Positions 52,611 through 61,384 of a stretch of 64,000 nucleotides of DNA are shown piece after piece. The translations under genes were made by a program, and so were the position numbers. Source of the stretch: Vibrio brasiliensis LMG 20546 (GTDB taxonomy: Bacteria > Pseudomonadota > Gammaproteobacteria > Enterobacterales > Vibrionaceae); the NCBI RefSeq assembly GCF_000189255.1, contig NZ_AEVS01000090.1:62001-126000 (forward strand), read 5' to 3'. Position 1 is the stretch's first letter, and each line of letters opens with the position of its first letter. The notes under the pieces were generated by a model. The model was not told the origin of the DNA. It ran no database searches and saw only the letters and a program-made list of their open reading frames with translations.

Positions 52611-54467
52611 ATGCAATCATTGCCCTTTATCTATCACGGCCAGTCGAGTGACTGGCTAGTCCGTGAAGGCAACACCTTGTTGGTGACTCTTATCACCGAC
52701 AAGGCGATGACTTATTCCAAAGTGATGCTCCGTCATGAACCAGACAACGAAGAGTATCTGGTCGAAATGGTATTGAGCCACAGCGACAAATACCTGAATT
52801 ACTGGACCGCGAGCTTTGAGCTCAATCATGACCGAGACGTCACCCACTATGTGTTTAAACTGCTCACCAAGCAGGGACAATTCTGGCTGGCGGGTAACGG
52901 CGTTACCAGACGTATTCCGGCTAAAGAGAGTCACTTTAAATACAATGCGTGTCACCAACCCCCTGAGTGGGTACACCAGCAGGTGTTCTATCAGATTTTC
53001 CCTGATCGTTTCTGTAACGGTAAACCAGACATCAGCGTTAAACAGGATGAATATCTGGTCTCTGGCGGCAAAAAGGCCGTCGTTGCCAAACAGTGGGGCG
53101 AGCCAGTCGATACTAAACACGGGTACGGCGGATGTGAATTCTACGGCGGCGATCTCTACGGAGTCGAAGAGAAACTCGATTACCTGCAACAGCTGGGAGT
53201 GACGGCGCTCTATTTGAACCCTATCTTCACCGCGCCAAGTAACCATAAATATGACTGCGCCGATTATTTGCAGATCGACCCACATCTCGGGACCAACGAT
53301 CACTTCGCTCAGTTGTGTGATAATCTCCACCAGAGAGGAATGAAAGTTATGCTCGATGCGGTGTTTAACCACACATCAACCGAGCACCCCTGGTTTAATC
53401 TGCAGGGATTACAGCCGACATCTGGCGCCTACCAGTCACCGCAATCACCTTATCGTGATTACTACTTCTTTGATGGCGACAGTCACCATTACATTGGCTG
53501 GAAAGGTATCCAGTCCCTGCCCGTGCTTAACTTTGAAAACCAGCAGGTTCGCGACTACATCTATCAAAGTGAAGACTCAGTGATCAAGCACTGGCTTAAA
53601 CCACCTTATCAGATTGATGGCTGGCGTTTTGATGTGATACACATGCTGGGCGAAGGTGAAGGCGCCAAGAATAACGCTCATTACGTCAAGGCATTTCGTC
53701 AAGCAGCAAAGCAGGTAAACCCTGACTGTTACGTACTTGGTGAACACTTCTTTGAAGCCAGCCAATGGCTTCAGGGTGATCAGGAAGATGGCGCGATGAA
53801 CTACTACGGCTTCGCCCACCCTGTCAGAGCCTTGCTTGCCAGGTTGGATATTTCTTTCGACCCTATCGAGATCAGCGTTAATGACTTTGTCACATGGCAG
53901 GCGGAGGCAAGAGCCAAACTCCCATGGCAAAACCAGCTCGCTCAGCTTAACCAGCTCGACAGTCACGACACAGCGCGCTTCCTAGAACTGGTCAAGCATC
54001 AGCCAGAGCTGTTTAAGATTGCTGCCAGCATGCTATTTAGCTACGTCGGCACGCCATGTATCTACTACGGCACAGAGATTGGTATGCTCGGTAGCCATGA
54101 TCCGGATAACCGTCGCACTATGGATTGGGACGCCGTCGAACACAGTGACTATTTGCCATGGCTACAACAGCTCATCAAGATCAGAAAGCAGTCGCCAGCA
54201 CTGTATAAAGGTGACTATATGACCCTACATTTCGACGATCAGTGTCTGGTTTATGCCCGACTCTATCAGGGTGAAGTGGTGGTCAGTGCCTTTAACCTGA
54301 GCAAAACGTCCATTGAGCGCGAGATCCCTGTATGGCAAGTCAATATTGATGAGACTCCGCTCACCAATTTGCTCGATTCCTCTGTTTACCTGCCACAAAA
54401 TGGTGTGTTGAAATTGTCACTGCCACCTCTGTCGAGCGCCTTGCTGTCAAACGCTGTTAATGGCTAA
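52611..54467 (+). CDS. malZ: Maltodextrin glucosidase MalZ
   Basis: 618 residues (E. coli MalZ 605). The N-terminal CBM34-like domain (about 1-110) includes MLRHEPDNEE, like E. coli MLRTEHDNEE. The barrel has VFYQIFPDRF, YGGDL, VTALYLNPIF, and the catalytic set Asp341 (GWRFDVIHMLGE), Glu378 (VLGEHF) and Asp453 (LDSHDTARF). The intracellular enzyme releases glucose from the reducing end of maltodextrins. It is in one operon with the upstream GH13 gene and has its own terminator after it, before malE. Confidence 0.94.
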   Translation: MQSLPFIYHGQSSDWLVREGNTLLVTLITDKAMTYSKVMLRHEPDNEEYLVEMVLSHSDKYLNYWTASFELNHDRDVTHYVFKLLTKQGQFWLAGNGVTRRIPAKESHFKYNACHQPPEWVHQQVFYQIFPDRFCNGKPDISVKQDEYLVSGGKKAVVAKQWGEPVDTKHGYGGCEFYGGDLYGVEEKLDYLQQLGVTALYLNPIFTAPSNHKYDCADYLQIDPHLGTNDHFAQLCDNLHQRGMKVMLDAVFNHTSTEHPWFNLQGLQPTSGAYQSPQSPYRDYYFFDGDSHHYIGWKGIQSLPVLNFENQQVRDYIYQSEDSVIKHWLKPPYQIDGWRFDVIHMLGEGEGAKNNAHYVKAFRQAAKQVNPDCYVLGEHFFEASQWLQGDQEDGAMNYYGFAHPVRALLARLDISFDPIEISVNDFVTWQAEARAKLPWQNQLAQLNQLDSHDTARFLELVKHQPELFKIAASMLFSYVGTPCIYYGTEIGMLGSHDPDNRRTMDWDAVEHSDYLPWLQQLIKIRKQSPALYKGDYMTLHFDDQCLVYARLYQGEVVVSAFNLSKTSIEREIPVWQVNIDETPLTNLLDSSVYLPQNGVLKLSLPPLSSALLSNAVNG

Positions 54468-54493
54468 TATCACACAATTTCATCTATAACTTG

Positions 54494-54526
54494 TCGGCGC
54501 TAACAACCGTTAGCGCCGATTTTTTT
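54494..54526 (+). terminator. Intrinsic terminator of the amylase-malZ operon
   Basis: 11-bp stem TCGGCGCTAAC / GTTAGCGCCGA with an AACC loop and a run of seven T. It starts 26 bases after the malZ stop. Confidence 0.92.
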
Positions 54527-54559
54527 GAACACCAGCACACCATCAGACAGTGATATAGG

Positions 54560-54599
54560 TTTTTTCTATAGAATCGATTGAAATTTGTATTTTTCAATC
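54560..54599 (+). promoter_or_regulatory. Upstream element of malE, shared with the oligo-1,6-glucosidase gene
   Basis: TTTTTTCTATAGAA (54560-54573) ends 79 bases before the malE ATG and reappears as TTTTTTCTATAGGA 80 bases before the glucosidase ATG. A palindrome, GATTGAAA / TTTCAATC with an eight-base spacer (54576-54599), follows. The likely binding protein is the LysR-type product encoded between them, or a common sigma-factor element; both are inference. Confidence 0.5.
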
Positions 54600-54651
54600 C
54601 TCGATCAGACGAGTAAATTTATCGCCATACTAATGACATGGATTGATTCTA

Positions 54652-55830
54652 ATGAAAAAGCTTCTAAAACCTCTTTCTATCTGCACACTGGCAGTCCTTG
54701 CTTCTAGCCCTGTAGCGGCAATGACCGAAGGCGAAATCACCATTTGGATTAACGGTGACAAAAGCTACGAAGGTCTTGCTCAAATCGGTAAACAGTTCGA
54801 GGAAGATACTGGTGTAAAAGTTATCGTTCAGCACCCTGAGTCTCTTGAGGCACGCTTTGAAAAAGTGGCGGCGAAAGGCATGGGGCCAGATATTATTTTC
54901 TGGGCTCACGACCGTTTTGGTGGGTATGCGGAAGCGGGTCTGCTGAAAGAGGTGAATCCAAGTCAGGAGTTTAAAGATAAGCTTGTCGACTTTAGCTGGG
55001 ATGCGGTCACCGTTAACGGCAAGCTGATGGGCTACCCAATGGCGGTTGAAGCGCCTTCGCTAATCTACAACAAAGACCTATTGCCAGAGCCGCCAAAAAC
55101 CTGGGAAGAGCTCGCTGCAATCCATAAGCAAATGGCGCAACAAGGCAAGCAAGCCATTATGTGGGATGTAAAAAATGCTTACTTCACATGGCCGATGATC
55201 TCTTCAGGCGGCGCGTTCACATTTGAAAAAGTAGCGGGTGGCTACAACGCAGACAAAACAGGCGTTAACAATGAAGCCGGTGTCAAAGGCCTTCAGTTCC
55301 TGGTTGATATGGTCAACCAGGGAGTAGTCAACCCTGATATGGATTACTCTGTCTCTGAAGCCGCATTTAGCAAAGGTGAAGTAGCAATGACCATCAACGG
55401 TCCTTGGTCTTGGGGCAACCTGGACAAAATGGGACTCAACTATGGTGTCGCTGAACTACCAACACTAAACGGCGGTAAAGGTAACCCACTGGTTGGCGTA
55501 CTCAGCGCGGGTATCAACGCAGCCAGTCCAAACGGTGATCTGGCGGTTGAGTTCCTTGAGAACTACCTGTTTGTTGATGACGCACTCAAAGTGATGAACG
55601 ACGACAAACCACTTGGCGCGGTAACTCTGAAGAGTTTCCAGACGATCCTTGAAAGTGACGAACGTATCAAGGCAACCATGACTAACGCTGAGAATGGCGA
55701 AATCATGCCAAACATTCCGCAAATGACTGCTTACTGGTTTGCTGAAGGCGCAGCGATTGATAACGCTATGCAAGGCAAACAGACGGTGAAAGAAGCCCTG
55801 GATACGGCGGCTAAACAGATCGTTAAGTAA
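54652..55830 (+). CDS. malE: Maltose/maltodextrin-binding periplasmic protein
   Basis: 392 residues from the ATG at 54652; a TTG nine bases upstream is an alternative. The signal peptide [19 protein letters not shown] is cleaved near VAA. The mature part matches E. coli MalE strongly: [58 protein letters not shown] and [15 protein letters not shown]. It should capture maltodextrins in the periplasm for the ABC importer, whose MalF, MalG and MalK genes are not here. The gene is flanked by its own element and terminator, so it is a single-gene unit inside the cluster. Confidence 0.96.
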   Translation: MKKLLKPLSICTLAVLASSPVAAMTEGEITIWINGDKSYEGLAQIGKQFEEDTGVKVIVQHPESLEARFEKVAAKGMGPDIIFWAHDRFGGYAEAGLLKEVNPSQEFKDKLVDFSWDAVTVNGKLMGYPMAVEAPSLIYNKDLLPEPPKTWEELAAIHKQMAQQGKQAIMWDVKNAYFTWPMISSGGAFTFEKVAGGYNADKTGVNNEAGVKGLQFLVDMVNQGVVNPDMDYSVSEAAFSKGEVAMTINGPWSWGNLDKMGLNYGVAELPTLNGGKGNPLVGVLSAGINAASPNGDLAVEFLENYLFVDDALKVMNDDKPLGAVTLKSFQTILESDERIKATMTNAENGEIMPNIPQMTAYWFAEGAAIDNAMQGKQTVKEALDTAAKQIVK

Positions 55831-55870
55831 CCATTCAGCCGTATTTCATTTGTTCCTGTCCTTACCCTTT

Positions 55871-55897
55871 GCCGAGAGCCTAGCTCTCGGCTTTTTT
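55871..55897 (+). terminator. Terminator of malE, overlapping the LysR stop codon
   Basis: GCCGAGAGC, CTA, GCTCTCGGC, then TTTTTT: perfect 9-bp stem. It lies inside the last codons and stop of the opposing LysR gene. On the minus strand there is no T run after the stem. Confidence 0.88.
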
Positions 55898-56776
55898 ACG
55901 AATAAGCTCAATCAAAGCCTGAGTCGGCTCTGTAAAATCTCCAACCTTAGTGTAAATACCGACCTGTCCCAACTGCTGCTGGTTAACCCACAGTAACTTC
56001 AGTCCAGCCTGCTCAAAGTGCGCCTTCATCTCTGAGGTATATGGCATGATGGCGTTACTCATTTTGACCATATCAACACTGGCAGAGAGCGAGTCAAGCT
56101 CGTACGTCACACGGGTATCCTGCGCCGCCGCACTAAACAGTTCAGCGCCTTCTTCCGTCAGCACATCTCCATGGCGGGCATGATCAGGGGTGACCTTAAC
56201 CAATGGATAATCACTGGCTTTTTCTACCAGATCCGACTGACCCAATAACGGATGTTCCGGCCTGACATACCAGGCTTCTCGCTCTTGGAACAATGGAATA
56301 AAGCGGACCCGATGACGAGAGTGAATACCGACAATTTCATGGCCAATAAATAAGTCAATGTCGTCGTTAATCAAATGGTGCAACATCGATAAGCCGTTAC
56401 CAAATTCGATGTGCATTGAGCTATGAGGAAACTGTTTGGTAAAGCGCTCAACCGCCTGCGCAGCAAAACACTCCCACCAGGCTTCGCCAACGCCAAGCTT
56501 AACCTTACCACCACTGCGCGACTTCATATCAGTAAGCTGATGGATCATTTGAGTATGTTTCTCGAGCACTTCCTGCACATAGCGAAAGTAAACCCAGCCA
56601 TACTCGGTTAACTCAACTCCCTTCGACTTACGAATAAACAGATCCGTTCCGAGCTGCTCTTCCAATTTTTTAATCGCCGTCGTGAGAGATGGCTGGCTGA
56701 TAAAGAGTTTATCTGCAGCCGCTTTGATGCTGCCCTGACGAGCCACTTCGTAAAAATAACGATACTGTTTATCCAT
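55880..56776 (-). CDS. LysR-family transcriptional regulator of the maltodextrin cluster
   Basis: 298 residues from the ATG at 56776; the longer frame adds 24 codons without a ribosome site. The helix-turn-helix (SIKAAADKLFISQPSLTTAI, about residues 15-34) is typical, and the effector domain starts GKVKLGVGEAWWECFA. It sits between malE and the oligo-1,6-glucosidase gene, whose upstream regions share an element. The usual maltose regulators of enterics (MalT) or vibrios (MalT, MalI) belong to other families, so a LysR role here is inferred from position only. Confidence 0.9.
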   Translation of the reverse strand: MDKQYRYFYEVARQGSIKAAADKLFISQPSLTTAIKKLEEQLGTDLFIRKSKGVELTEYGWVYFRYVQEVLEKHTQMIHQLTDMKSRSGGKVKLGVGEAWWECFAAQAVERFTKQFPHSSMHIEFGNGLSMLHHLINDDIDLFIGHEIVGIHSRHRVRFIPLFQEREAWYVRPEHPLLGQSDLVEKASDYPLVKVTPDHARHGDVLTEEGAELFSAAAQDTRVTYELDSLSASVDMVKMSNAIMPYTSEMKAHFEQAGLKLLWVNQQQLGQVGIYTKVGDFTEPTQALIELIRKKAES

Positions 56777-56826
56777 GTTCTTATACTTCACTTTACAGGA
56801 ACCGAGAGAGTAGCTTTTGATATTGA

Positions 56827-56840
56827 TTTTTTCTATAGGA
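56827..56840 (+). promoter_or_regulatory. Upstream element of the oligo-1,6-glucosidase gene
   Basis: TTTTTTCTATAGGA, 80 bases before the ATG at 56920 and about 50 bases before the LysR start in the other direction. It matches 54560-54573 over 13 of 14 bases. The following AATTCAAAT also resembles the region after the first copy. Confidence 0.5.
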
Positions 56841-56919
56841 CAATTCAAATAATCAATTATTTTTGTTGCACAGAGTTCGCTATAGTCGCCACAGTATCCA
56901 AATCAATTAAGGCAGTAAA

Positions 56920-58551
56920 ATGGAAAAGCGTTGGTGGCATGACAGCGTGGTGTATCAGATTTACCCGCGTAGCTTCTGTGACTCAAACAATGATGGTATC
57001 GGTGACCTTCAAGGCATCATCAGTAAACTCGATTACCTGCAGAATCTGGGGATCGACGTTATCTGGCTCTCACCGGTTTATCAGTCACCAATGGATGACA
57101 ACGGCTACGATATTTCAGATTATCAGGCCATTGCGCCCGAATTTGGCACCATGGACGACATGCGCGATCTGATAGAGCAAGCCAAACTGCGCGGGATTCG
57201 TATCGTCATGGATTTAGTGGTTAACCACACCTCTGACGAGCACCCGTGGTTTGTCGACGCAAAACAGAGCCCAGACAGCGACTATCGCGATTTCTACATC
57301 TGGCGCGACGCCAATCCAGACGGCACACCGCCAAGTGATATCGACTCTATCTTCGGTGGCAGCGCATGGCAATGGGACGAAGAAAACCAACAGTACTTCT
57401 TCCATCTGTTCTCCAAACGCCAACCCGACTTAAACTGGGAAAACCCTCGCGTCCATGACCAAGTGTTTGCGATGATGAACTGGTGGATTGATCAGGGCAT
57501 TGGAGGCTTCCGCCTTGATGTTATCGACCTGATTGGCAAGGAAATCGACAAAGGCGTCACAGGTAACGGTGAACGACTTCACCCATTACTGCACAAGATG
57601 AACAAAGCCACCTTTGGTGACAAAGACTTGCTGACAGTGGGAGAAACCTGGGGCGCGACACCTGAGATTGCCAAGCTTTACAGCGATCCGGCACGCGAAG
57701 AGCTATCAATGGTGTTCCAGTTTGAGCACATCACACTGACTTGGCAAAATGGTGACAAATGGCAACCGATCCCTCTTGACCTTAAGCAGTTCAAACAGGT
57801 ATTGACCAAATGGCAGGTAGAGCTAAGTAATCAAGGCTGGAACTCATTATTCTGGAACAACCATGACTTGCCGCGTGTTGTCTCTAAGTATGGCTGTGAT
57901 AAAGAATACCGAGTTGAGTCAGCAAAAATGCTGGCAACCACGCTGCACTTTATGAAGGGCACACCCTACATATTCCAGGGCGAAGAGATCGGCATGACCA
58001 ACGTCGCCTTTGACAGCATCGAGCAATACAAAGACATTGAGACCCTCAATTTCTATAAAGTTAAAACCGAGTCTGGTGTTAGCCACGAGCATATGATGTC
58101 CGCGATCCATGAAAATGGCCGCGATAATGCACGTACGCCAATGCAATGGAACAATGACCATCACGCAGGGTTCACAAACGCAACGCCTTGGATTGAGGTT
58201 AACCCGAACTATCCAGAAATAAACGTCGCTGCAGCACTGGAAGACCGTCATTCCATCTTCTACCACTACAAGCAACTGGTCTCGCTACGTAAAGCACACC
58301 CTGTGGTGGTCTATGGCGACTTTATTCCGCTGCTTGAAGAACATCCTCAGGTGTTCGCCTACGAGCGAAAAGATGACCAGCAACACTTGATGGTCGTCAG
58401 TAACTTCAGTGCCGAGACACTGACTGTCGAGCTGCCTGAGCACCTGCGCCAGCGCAATGTGACTACCTTGATTACCAATATCGAGCCTGTCACCGCACTG
58501 GCTGAGGAAATCACACTGCAACCGTATGAGTCTTATGCACTGATGCTGTAA
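56920..58551 (+). CDS. Oligo-1,6-glucosidase (GH13_31-type alpha-glucosidase)
   Basis: 543 residues, cytoplasmic. Start WWHDSVVYQIYPRSFCDSN is typical of the subfamily. The QPDLNWENP motif near residue 168 marks the oligo-1,6-glucosidase group. Catalytic residues are Asp200 (GGFRLDVIDLIGK), Glu242 (TVGETWG) and Asp316 (NNHDLPR). Val201, next to the nucleophile, is the residue associated with cleavage of alpha-1,6 bonds. TreC-like trehalose-6-phosphate hydrolases look similar, but no PTS gene is near. It likely splits isomaltose and limit dextrins from starch. Confidence 0.88.
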   Translation: MEKRWWHDSVVYQIYPRSFCDSNNDGIGDLQGIISKLDYLQNLGIDVIWLSPVYQSPMDDNGYDISDYQAIAPEFGTMDDMRDLIEQAKLRGIRIVMDLVVNHTSDEHPWFVDAKQSPDSDYRDFYIWRDANPDGTPPSDIDSIFGGSAWQWDEENQQYFFHLFSKRQPDLNWENPRVHDQVFAMMNWWIDQGIGGFRLDVIDLIGKEIDKGVTGNGERLHPLLHKMNKATFGDKDLLTVGETWGATPEIAKLYSDPAREELSMVFQFEHITLTWQNGDKWQPIPLDLKQFKQVLTKWQVELSNQGWNSLFWNNHDLPRVVSKYGCDKEYRVESAKMLATTLHFMKGTPYIFQGEEIGMTNVAFDSIEQYKDIETLNFYKVKTESGVSHEHMMSAIHENGRDNARTPMQWNNDHHAGFTNATPWIEVNPNYPEINVAAALEDRHSIFYHYKQLVSLRKAHPVVVYGDFIPLLEEHPQVFAYERKDDQQHLMVVSNFSAETLTVELPEHLRQRNVTTLITNIEPVTALAEEITLQPYESYALML

Positions 58552-58557
58552 CAGCAA

Positions 58558-58585
58558 AACACCGGGTAGCTGCCCGGTGTTTCTT
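58558..58585 (+). terminator. Intrinsic terminator of the oligo-1,6-glucosidase gene
   Basis: 9-bp stem AACACCGGG / CCCGGTGTT with a TAGCTG loop, then TCTTTG. It begins about seven bases after the stop codon. Confidence 0.8.
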
Positions 58586-58605
58586 TGTTATCTGTTAGCA
58601 CTCCA

Positions 58606-59703
58606 TTACTTGAGCGGTAACGGATAAAGTCTTATCTGAACGTTATATGCGTCGTTGTTGATATCAAATAGCACGTTAACGAAGTCTTCAATGTTGAAGA
58701 TCCACTCTTCCTCATAAGTACGGCAATGTAAGGTATCGACCACGTCACCATCTGCGAGACACATGCCAAACTCATCAAGCGTGGTGTCGTCCGCTACCTC
58801 ACAGTCATAGACTGTACCGTTGTATTCAATATCACCAAGCCCGTCATACTCATCAACCACGGTGCAACAAAAGTCTTTGTCGGAACAGACATTGGTATTA
58901 CCATCCAAACAGGACTCGTCATCTTCCCAGTAACATACTTCGCCGCTAAAACTGAACAAACCGGTTAAGTTGGTCGCGGTTTTAGCGCCCTTACCTTTCT
59001 CGGTCGACTCCCAGCGTTCTAGCGTACAGCCACCATCGTCACAGGTTCCCGGGATCAAAGCACCTTCGTTATCTATTACCCCGATTAACCACACATCATC
59101 CGTGGTGTTGTCGCCATCACCTATGATTGGAATTTCGCGCCCGGTGACACTAAAGTCAGGGCCTCCATCGTCAGTAGGTTTACCTAACACCCGTGCATAG
59201 ACAGCATAGCCATCCTTGTCGGCTGGAATGCGAACTACCGCCGGATCGTTGCCACTGTAGCCTGTACAGGCATCGGTGACTTGTAAGGTAGTCGAGTCTA
59301 AATCCGCATCACTACCGGATTTTTTCGCTGGCCCTTTAGAACCCGACTCCATCAGGATTTGGCTGCTGTCACTGCCTCTTGGCATGCTGATCACATTGCC
59401 GTAAGCGCATCGATACTCAAAGCCTGCCTGAGTTGGACACTCACCCGGGAGATACTCGTCACCGATAGCATAAAACGGCTCTGTTACATCCCCCAAATCC
59501 GTATCGGTTATTTCAACAATCTCTACGTACGTTTCGCAAATATGAGTGTCTTTTTTACCATGCAGAATAAGGTTGAAATGCTCTCCACTAGGGAAGCCAT
59601 TACCCAAATAGGTTCCATCGCTTTTTACCGGTTTCCCCGCCTCTGCTGCCACAGAAAACAGTAACACTGTCGCGACGAGCCACAGATTTTTTGTCAACGT
59701 CAT
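58606..59703 (-). CDS. Secreted Asp- and Cys-rich protein of unknown function
   Basis: 365 residues from the ATG at 59703, preferred because AGGAG lies six bases before it; a TTG six bases upstream exists. The signal peptide NLWLVATVLLFSVAAEAG is cleaved near AEA. The mature protein is rich in aspartate and cysteine (16 or more Cys, including SDKDFCC and CDDGGC), which suggests calcium binding and disulfides. No domain is recognised. Repeats are not obvious. The gene lies alone between the glucosidase and the DsbA-like gene, whose product could help fold it if periplasmic. Confidence 0.72.
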   Translation of the reverse strand: MTLTKNLWLVATVLLFSVAAEAGKPVKSDGTYLGNGFPSGEHFNLILHGKKDTHICETYVEIVEITDTDLGDVTEPFYAIGDEYLPGECPTQAGFEYRCAYGNVISMPRGSDSSQILMESGSKGPAKKSGSDADLDSTTLQVTDACTGYSGNDPAVVRIPADKDGYAVYARVLGKPTDDGGPDFSVTGREIPIIGDGDNTTDDVWLIGVIDNEGALIPGTCDDGGCTLERWESTEKGKGAKTATNLTGLFSFSGEVCYWEDDESCLDGNTNVCSDKDFCCTVVDEYDGLGDIEYNGTVYDCEVADDTTLDEFGMCLADGDVVDTLHCRTYEEEWIFNIEDFVNVLFDINNDAYNVQIRLYPLPLK

Positions 59704-59882
59704 ACCCAACTCCTACACTTCTCATTCGCCCTTATTGAGTATATGGCCAATAGCACTTTTGTATTAGAACATATTGGCTAACCAGCGCCTCTGTTAGATC
59801 GAATGTTCACAAGACGAAGTTGTGGCACGTGTTATGCGTAATGCTAGAGTCAGGGGTTTTATGTCATTGATGGGGAGCAGAC

Positions 59883-60503
59883 TTACCAGGATAGGATCTG
59901 CTCGACCTGATCAATCGTGGTTTCAGCTGACTGGTAATCCACTTGCAGCTCCACTACGCCTTGTTCTGTCGCGACAAATAGGGACGGAAAACTGTTTCCA
60001 CCAATGCTGCGGGCAAACTCCAGCTCCTGCATAAATTGCTGGTTGAGTTCCTCAGACAATAGGTCCGCTTCGAATCTGGCGACGTCCAGGCCGATGTCAT
60101 TTGCCAGATCAATCAGTACGTCATTATCACTTGGGTTACGCGCCTGCAGATAATAGGCACTCTGAATAGCGGCGAGCATAGATTGCTCTGCACCTTGCTT
60201 ACGAGCAGCCATGACCGCTCGGCAGGATGGGTAAGTAGAACGGCGCGGCGTATTTTGGCTCCAAAAGTCATAGTTGAACTCGGTTCCGAGGAAGTCTTCA
60301 ATCTTCTTCCAGTAAGAGGCTATCTGCTGCTGCATCTCCTCTGGCATCGGCTGATCCGAGTCTGGCGCCAGTCCCCCGACCACATACTGAATGTCGATTT
60401 TATCTTGCAAAGCCTGAGTGATTTTTTGCCAAACGGGTTTATAACCCCAACACCATGAGCACATTGGGTCAAAAACATAATAGAGTTTATTACTGGTCGA
60501 CAT
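59883..60503 (-). CDS. DsbA/FrnE-family thioredoxin-fold protein
   Basis: 206 residues without signal peptide. The start KLYYVFDPMCSWCWGYKP has the CxxC pair at residues 15 and 18 in the context typical of FrnE-like proteins, and the second half contains GGNSFPSLFV, the cis-proline region. These proteins act in cytoplasmic disulfide or isomerase chemistry, often in stress. An inverted repeat GAGCAGA / TCTGCTC overlaps its stop. It is separated by about 80 bases from the LytTR regulator gene upstream, which runs in the same direction. Confidence 0.88.
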   Translation of the reverse strand: MSTSNKLYYVFDPMCSWCWGYKPVWQKITQALQDKIDIQYVVGGLAPDSDQPMPEEMQQQIASYWKKIEDFLGTEFNYDFWSQNTPRRSTYPSCRAVMAARKQGAEQSMLAAIQSAYYLQARNPSDNDVLIDLANDIGLDVARFEADLLSEELNQQFMQELEFARSIGGNSFPSLFVATEQGVVELQVDYQSAETTIDQVEQILSW

Positions 60504-60580
60504 AATGGCGGCTCCTCCAGTGAGCTCAAACGAGTTAGATTTCTGATAAGACTACCCTGACTATACAAGCAGCCCGACCA

Positions 60581-61372
60581 TTACCACAAGTTGGTAAACT
60601 GACTTTGCATCGCGCGGCTTACTGGTAGCTTTTCATTGCCAATCACTACCACCATTTTACCAGTGATCACTTTCTTGACCTTCTCAATCGCTGAAACATT
60701 CACAATGGTCGAGCGATGAATTTGCCAGAAATGCTGCGGATTGAGCTGCTGCAACAGCTCCTTAAGTGAGGTACGCAGCAGATATTCCGCCTTAGTGTCA
60801 CCTTCTCTGGCAAAGACGGAGACATATTTGTCTTCCGCTTTAAAGTAGAGTACATCGTCGGTTGAGATCAGGTGAATGTCTTCGCCTTTACTGGCTCGTA
60901 TCCAGTTCAGGTAGTTGGGCGTTGCCTGAACGTTGATCTGTTGCAGTTGGCTAAGCAGCGCCGACATGTCAGGCTGTCCGGTGGCACTGTCATTACTAAG
61001 ACGCGTTTTGAGTTTCGCGATACACTGCTCCAAACGCTTTTCTGACAGGGGTTTGAGCAAGTAATCAACCGCATTGTTTTCAAAAGCCTGCACCGCATAC
61101 TCATCGTAAGCGGTGATGAAAACAATCTCAGTTTGAGTACCATTGCTCATAAGCTGTCTGGCGGCAGACATACCATCAAGTTGCGGCATTTTAATATCGA
61201 GAAAAGCAATACTGGGTTTGTATTGTTCGATAAGCTCTAACGCTTGCTGACCATTCTGGGCCTGACCAACAATCTCCAGCTCAGGCCAGTATTCGGCCAA
61301 TAGTTTGTTGAGATGATGACGCAACAAAGGCTCATCGTCGGCAATCACTGCGCTGTACGCTATATGGTTCAT
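60581..61372 (-). CDS. LytTR-family response regulator
   Basis: 263 residues. The receiver domain has IADDEP near the start, phosphoacceptor Asp59 in AFLDIKMPQ, and the conserved lysine in DYLLKPLSEK. The LytTR DNA-binding domain follows (about 155-260; EDKYVSVFAREG, TSLKELLQQLNP, FWQIHRSTIVNVSAI). It is the partner of the LytS-like kinase 12 bases upstream. The targets are likely nearby or the operon itself. Confidence 0.93.
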   Translation of the reverse strand: MNHIAYSAVIADDEPLLRHHLNKLLAEYWPELEIVGQAQNGQQALELIEQYKPSIAFLDIKMPQLDGMSAARQLMSNGTQTEIVFITAYDEYAVQAFENNAVDYLLKPLSEKRLEQCIAKLKTRLSNDSATGQPDMSALLSQLQQINVQATPNYLNWIRASKGEDIHLISTDDVLYFKAEDKYVSVFAREGDTKAEYLLRTSLKELLQQLNPQHFWQIHRSTIVNVSAIEKVKKVITGKMVVVIGNEKLPVSRAMQSQFTNLW

Positions 61373-61384
61373 GATGCTTCCTGC

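Noticed and set aside
52656-53372. 238-codon minus-strand frame opposite malZ
   Set aside because: It is fully inside malZ, which has complete GH13 motifs. The long frame is a product of base composition.
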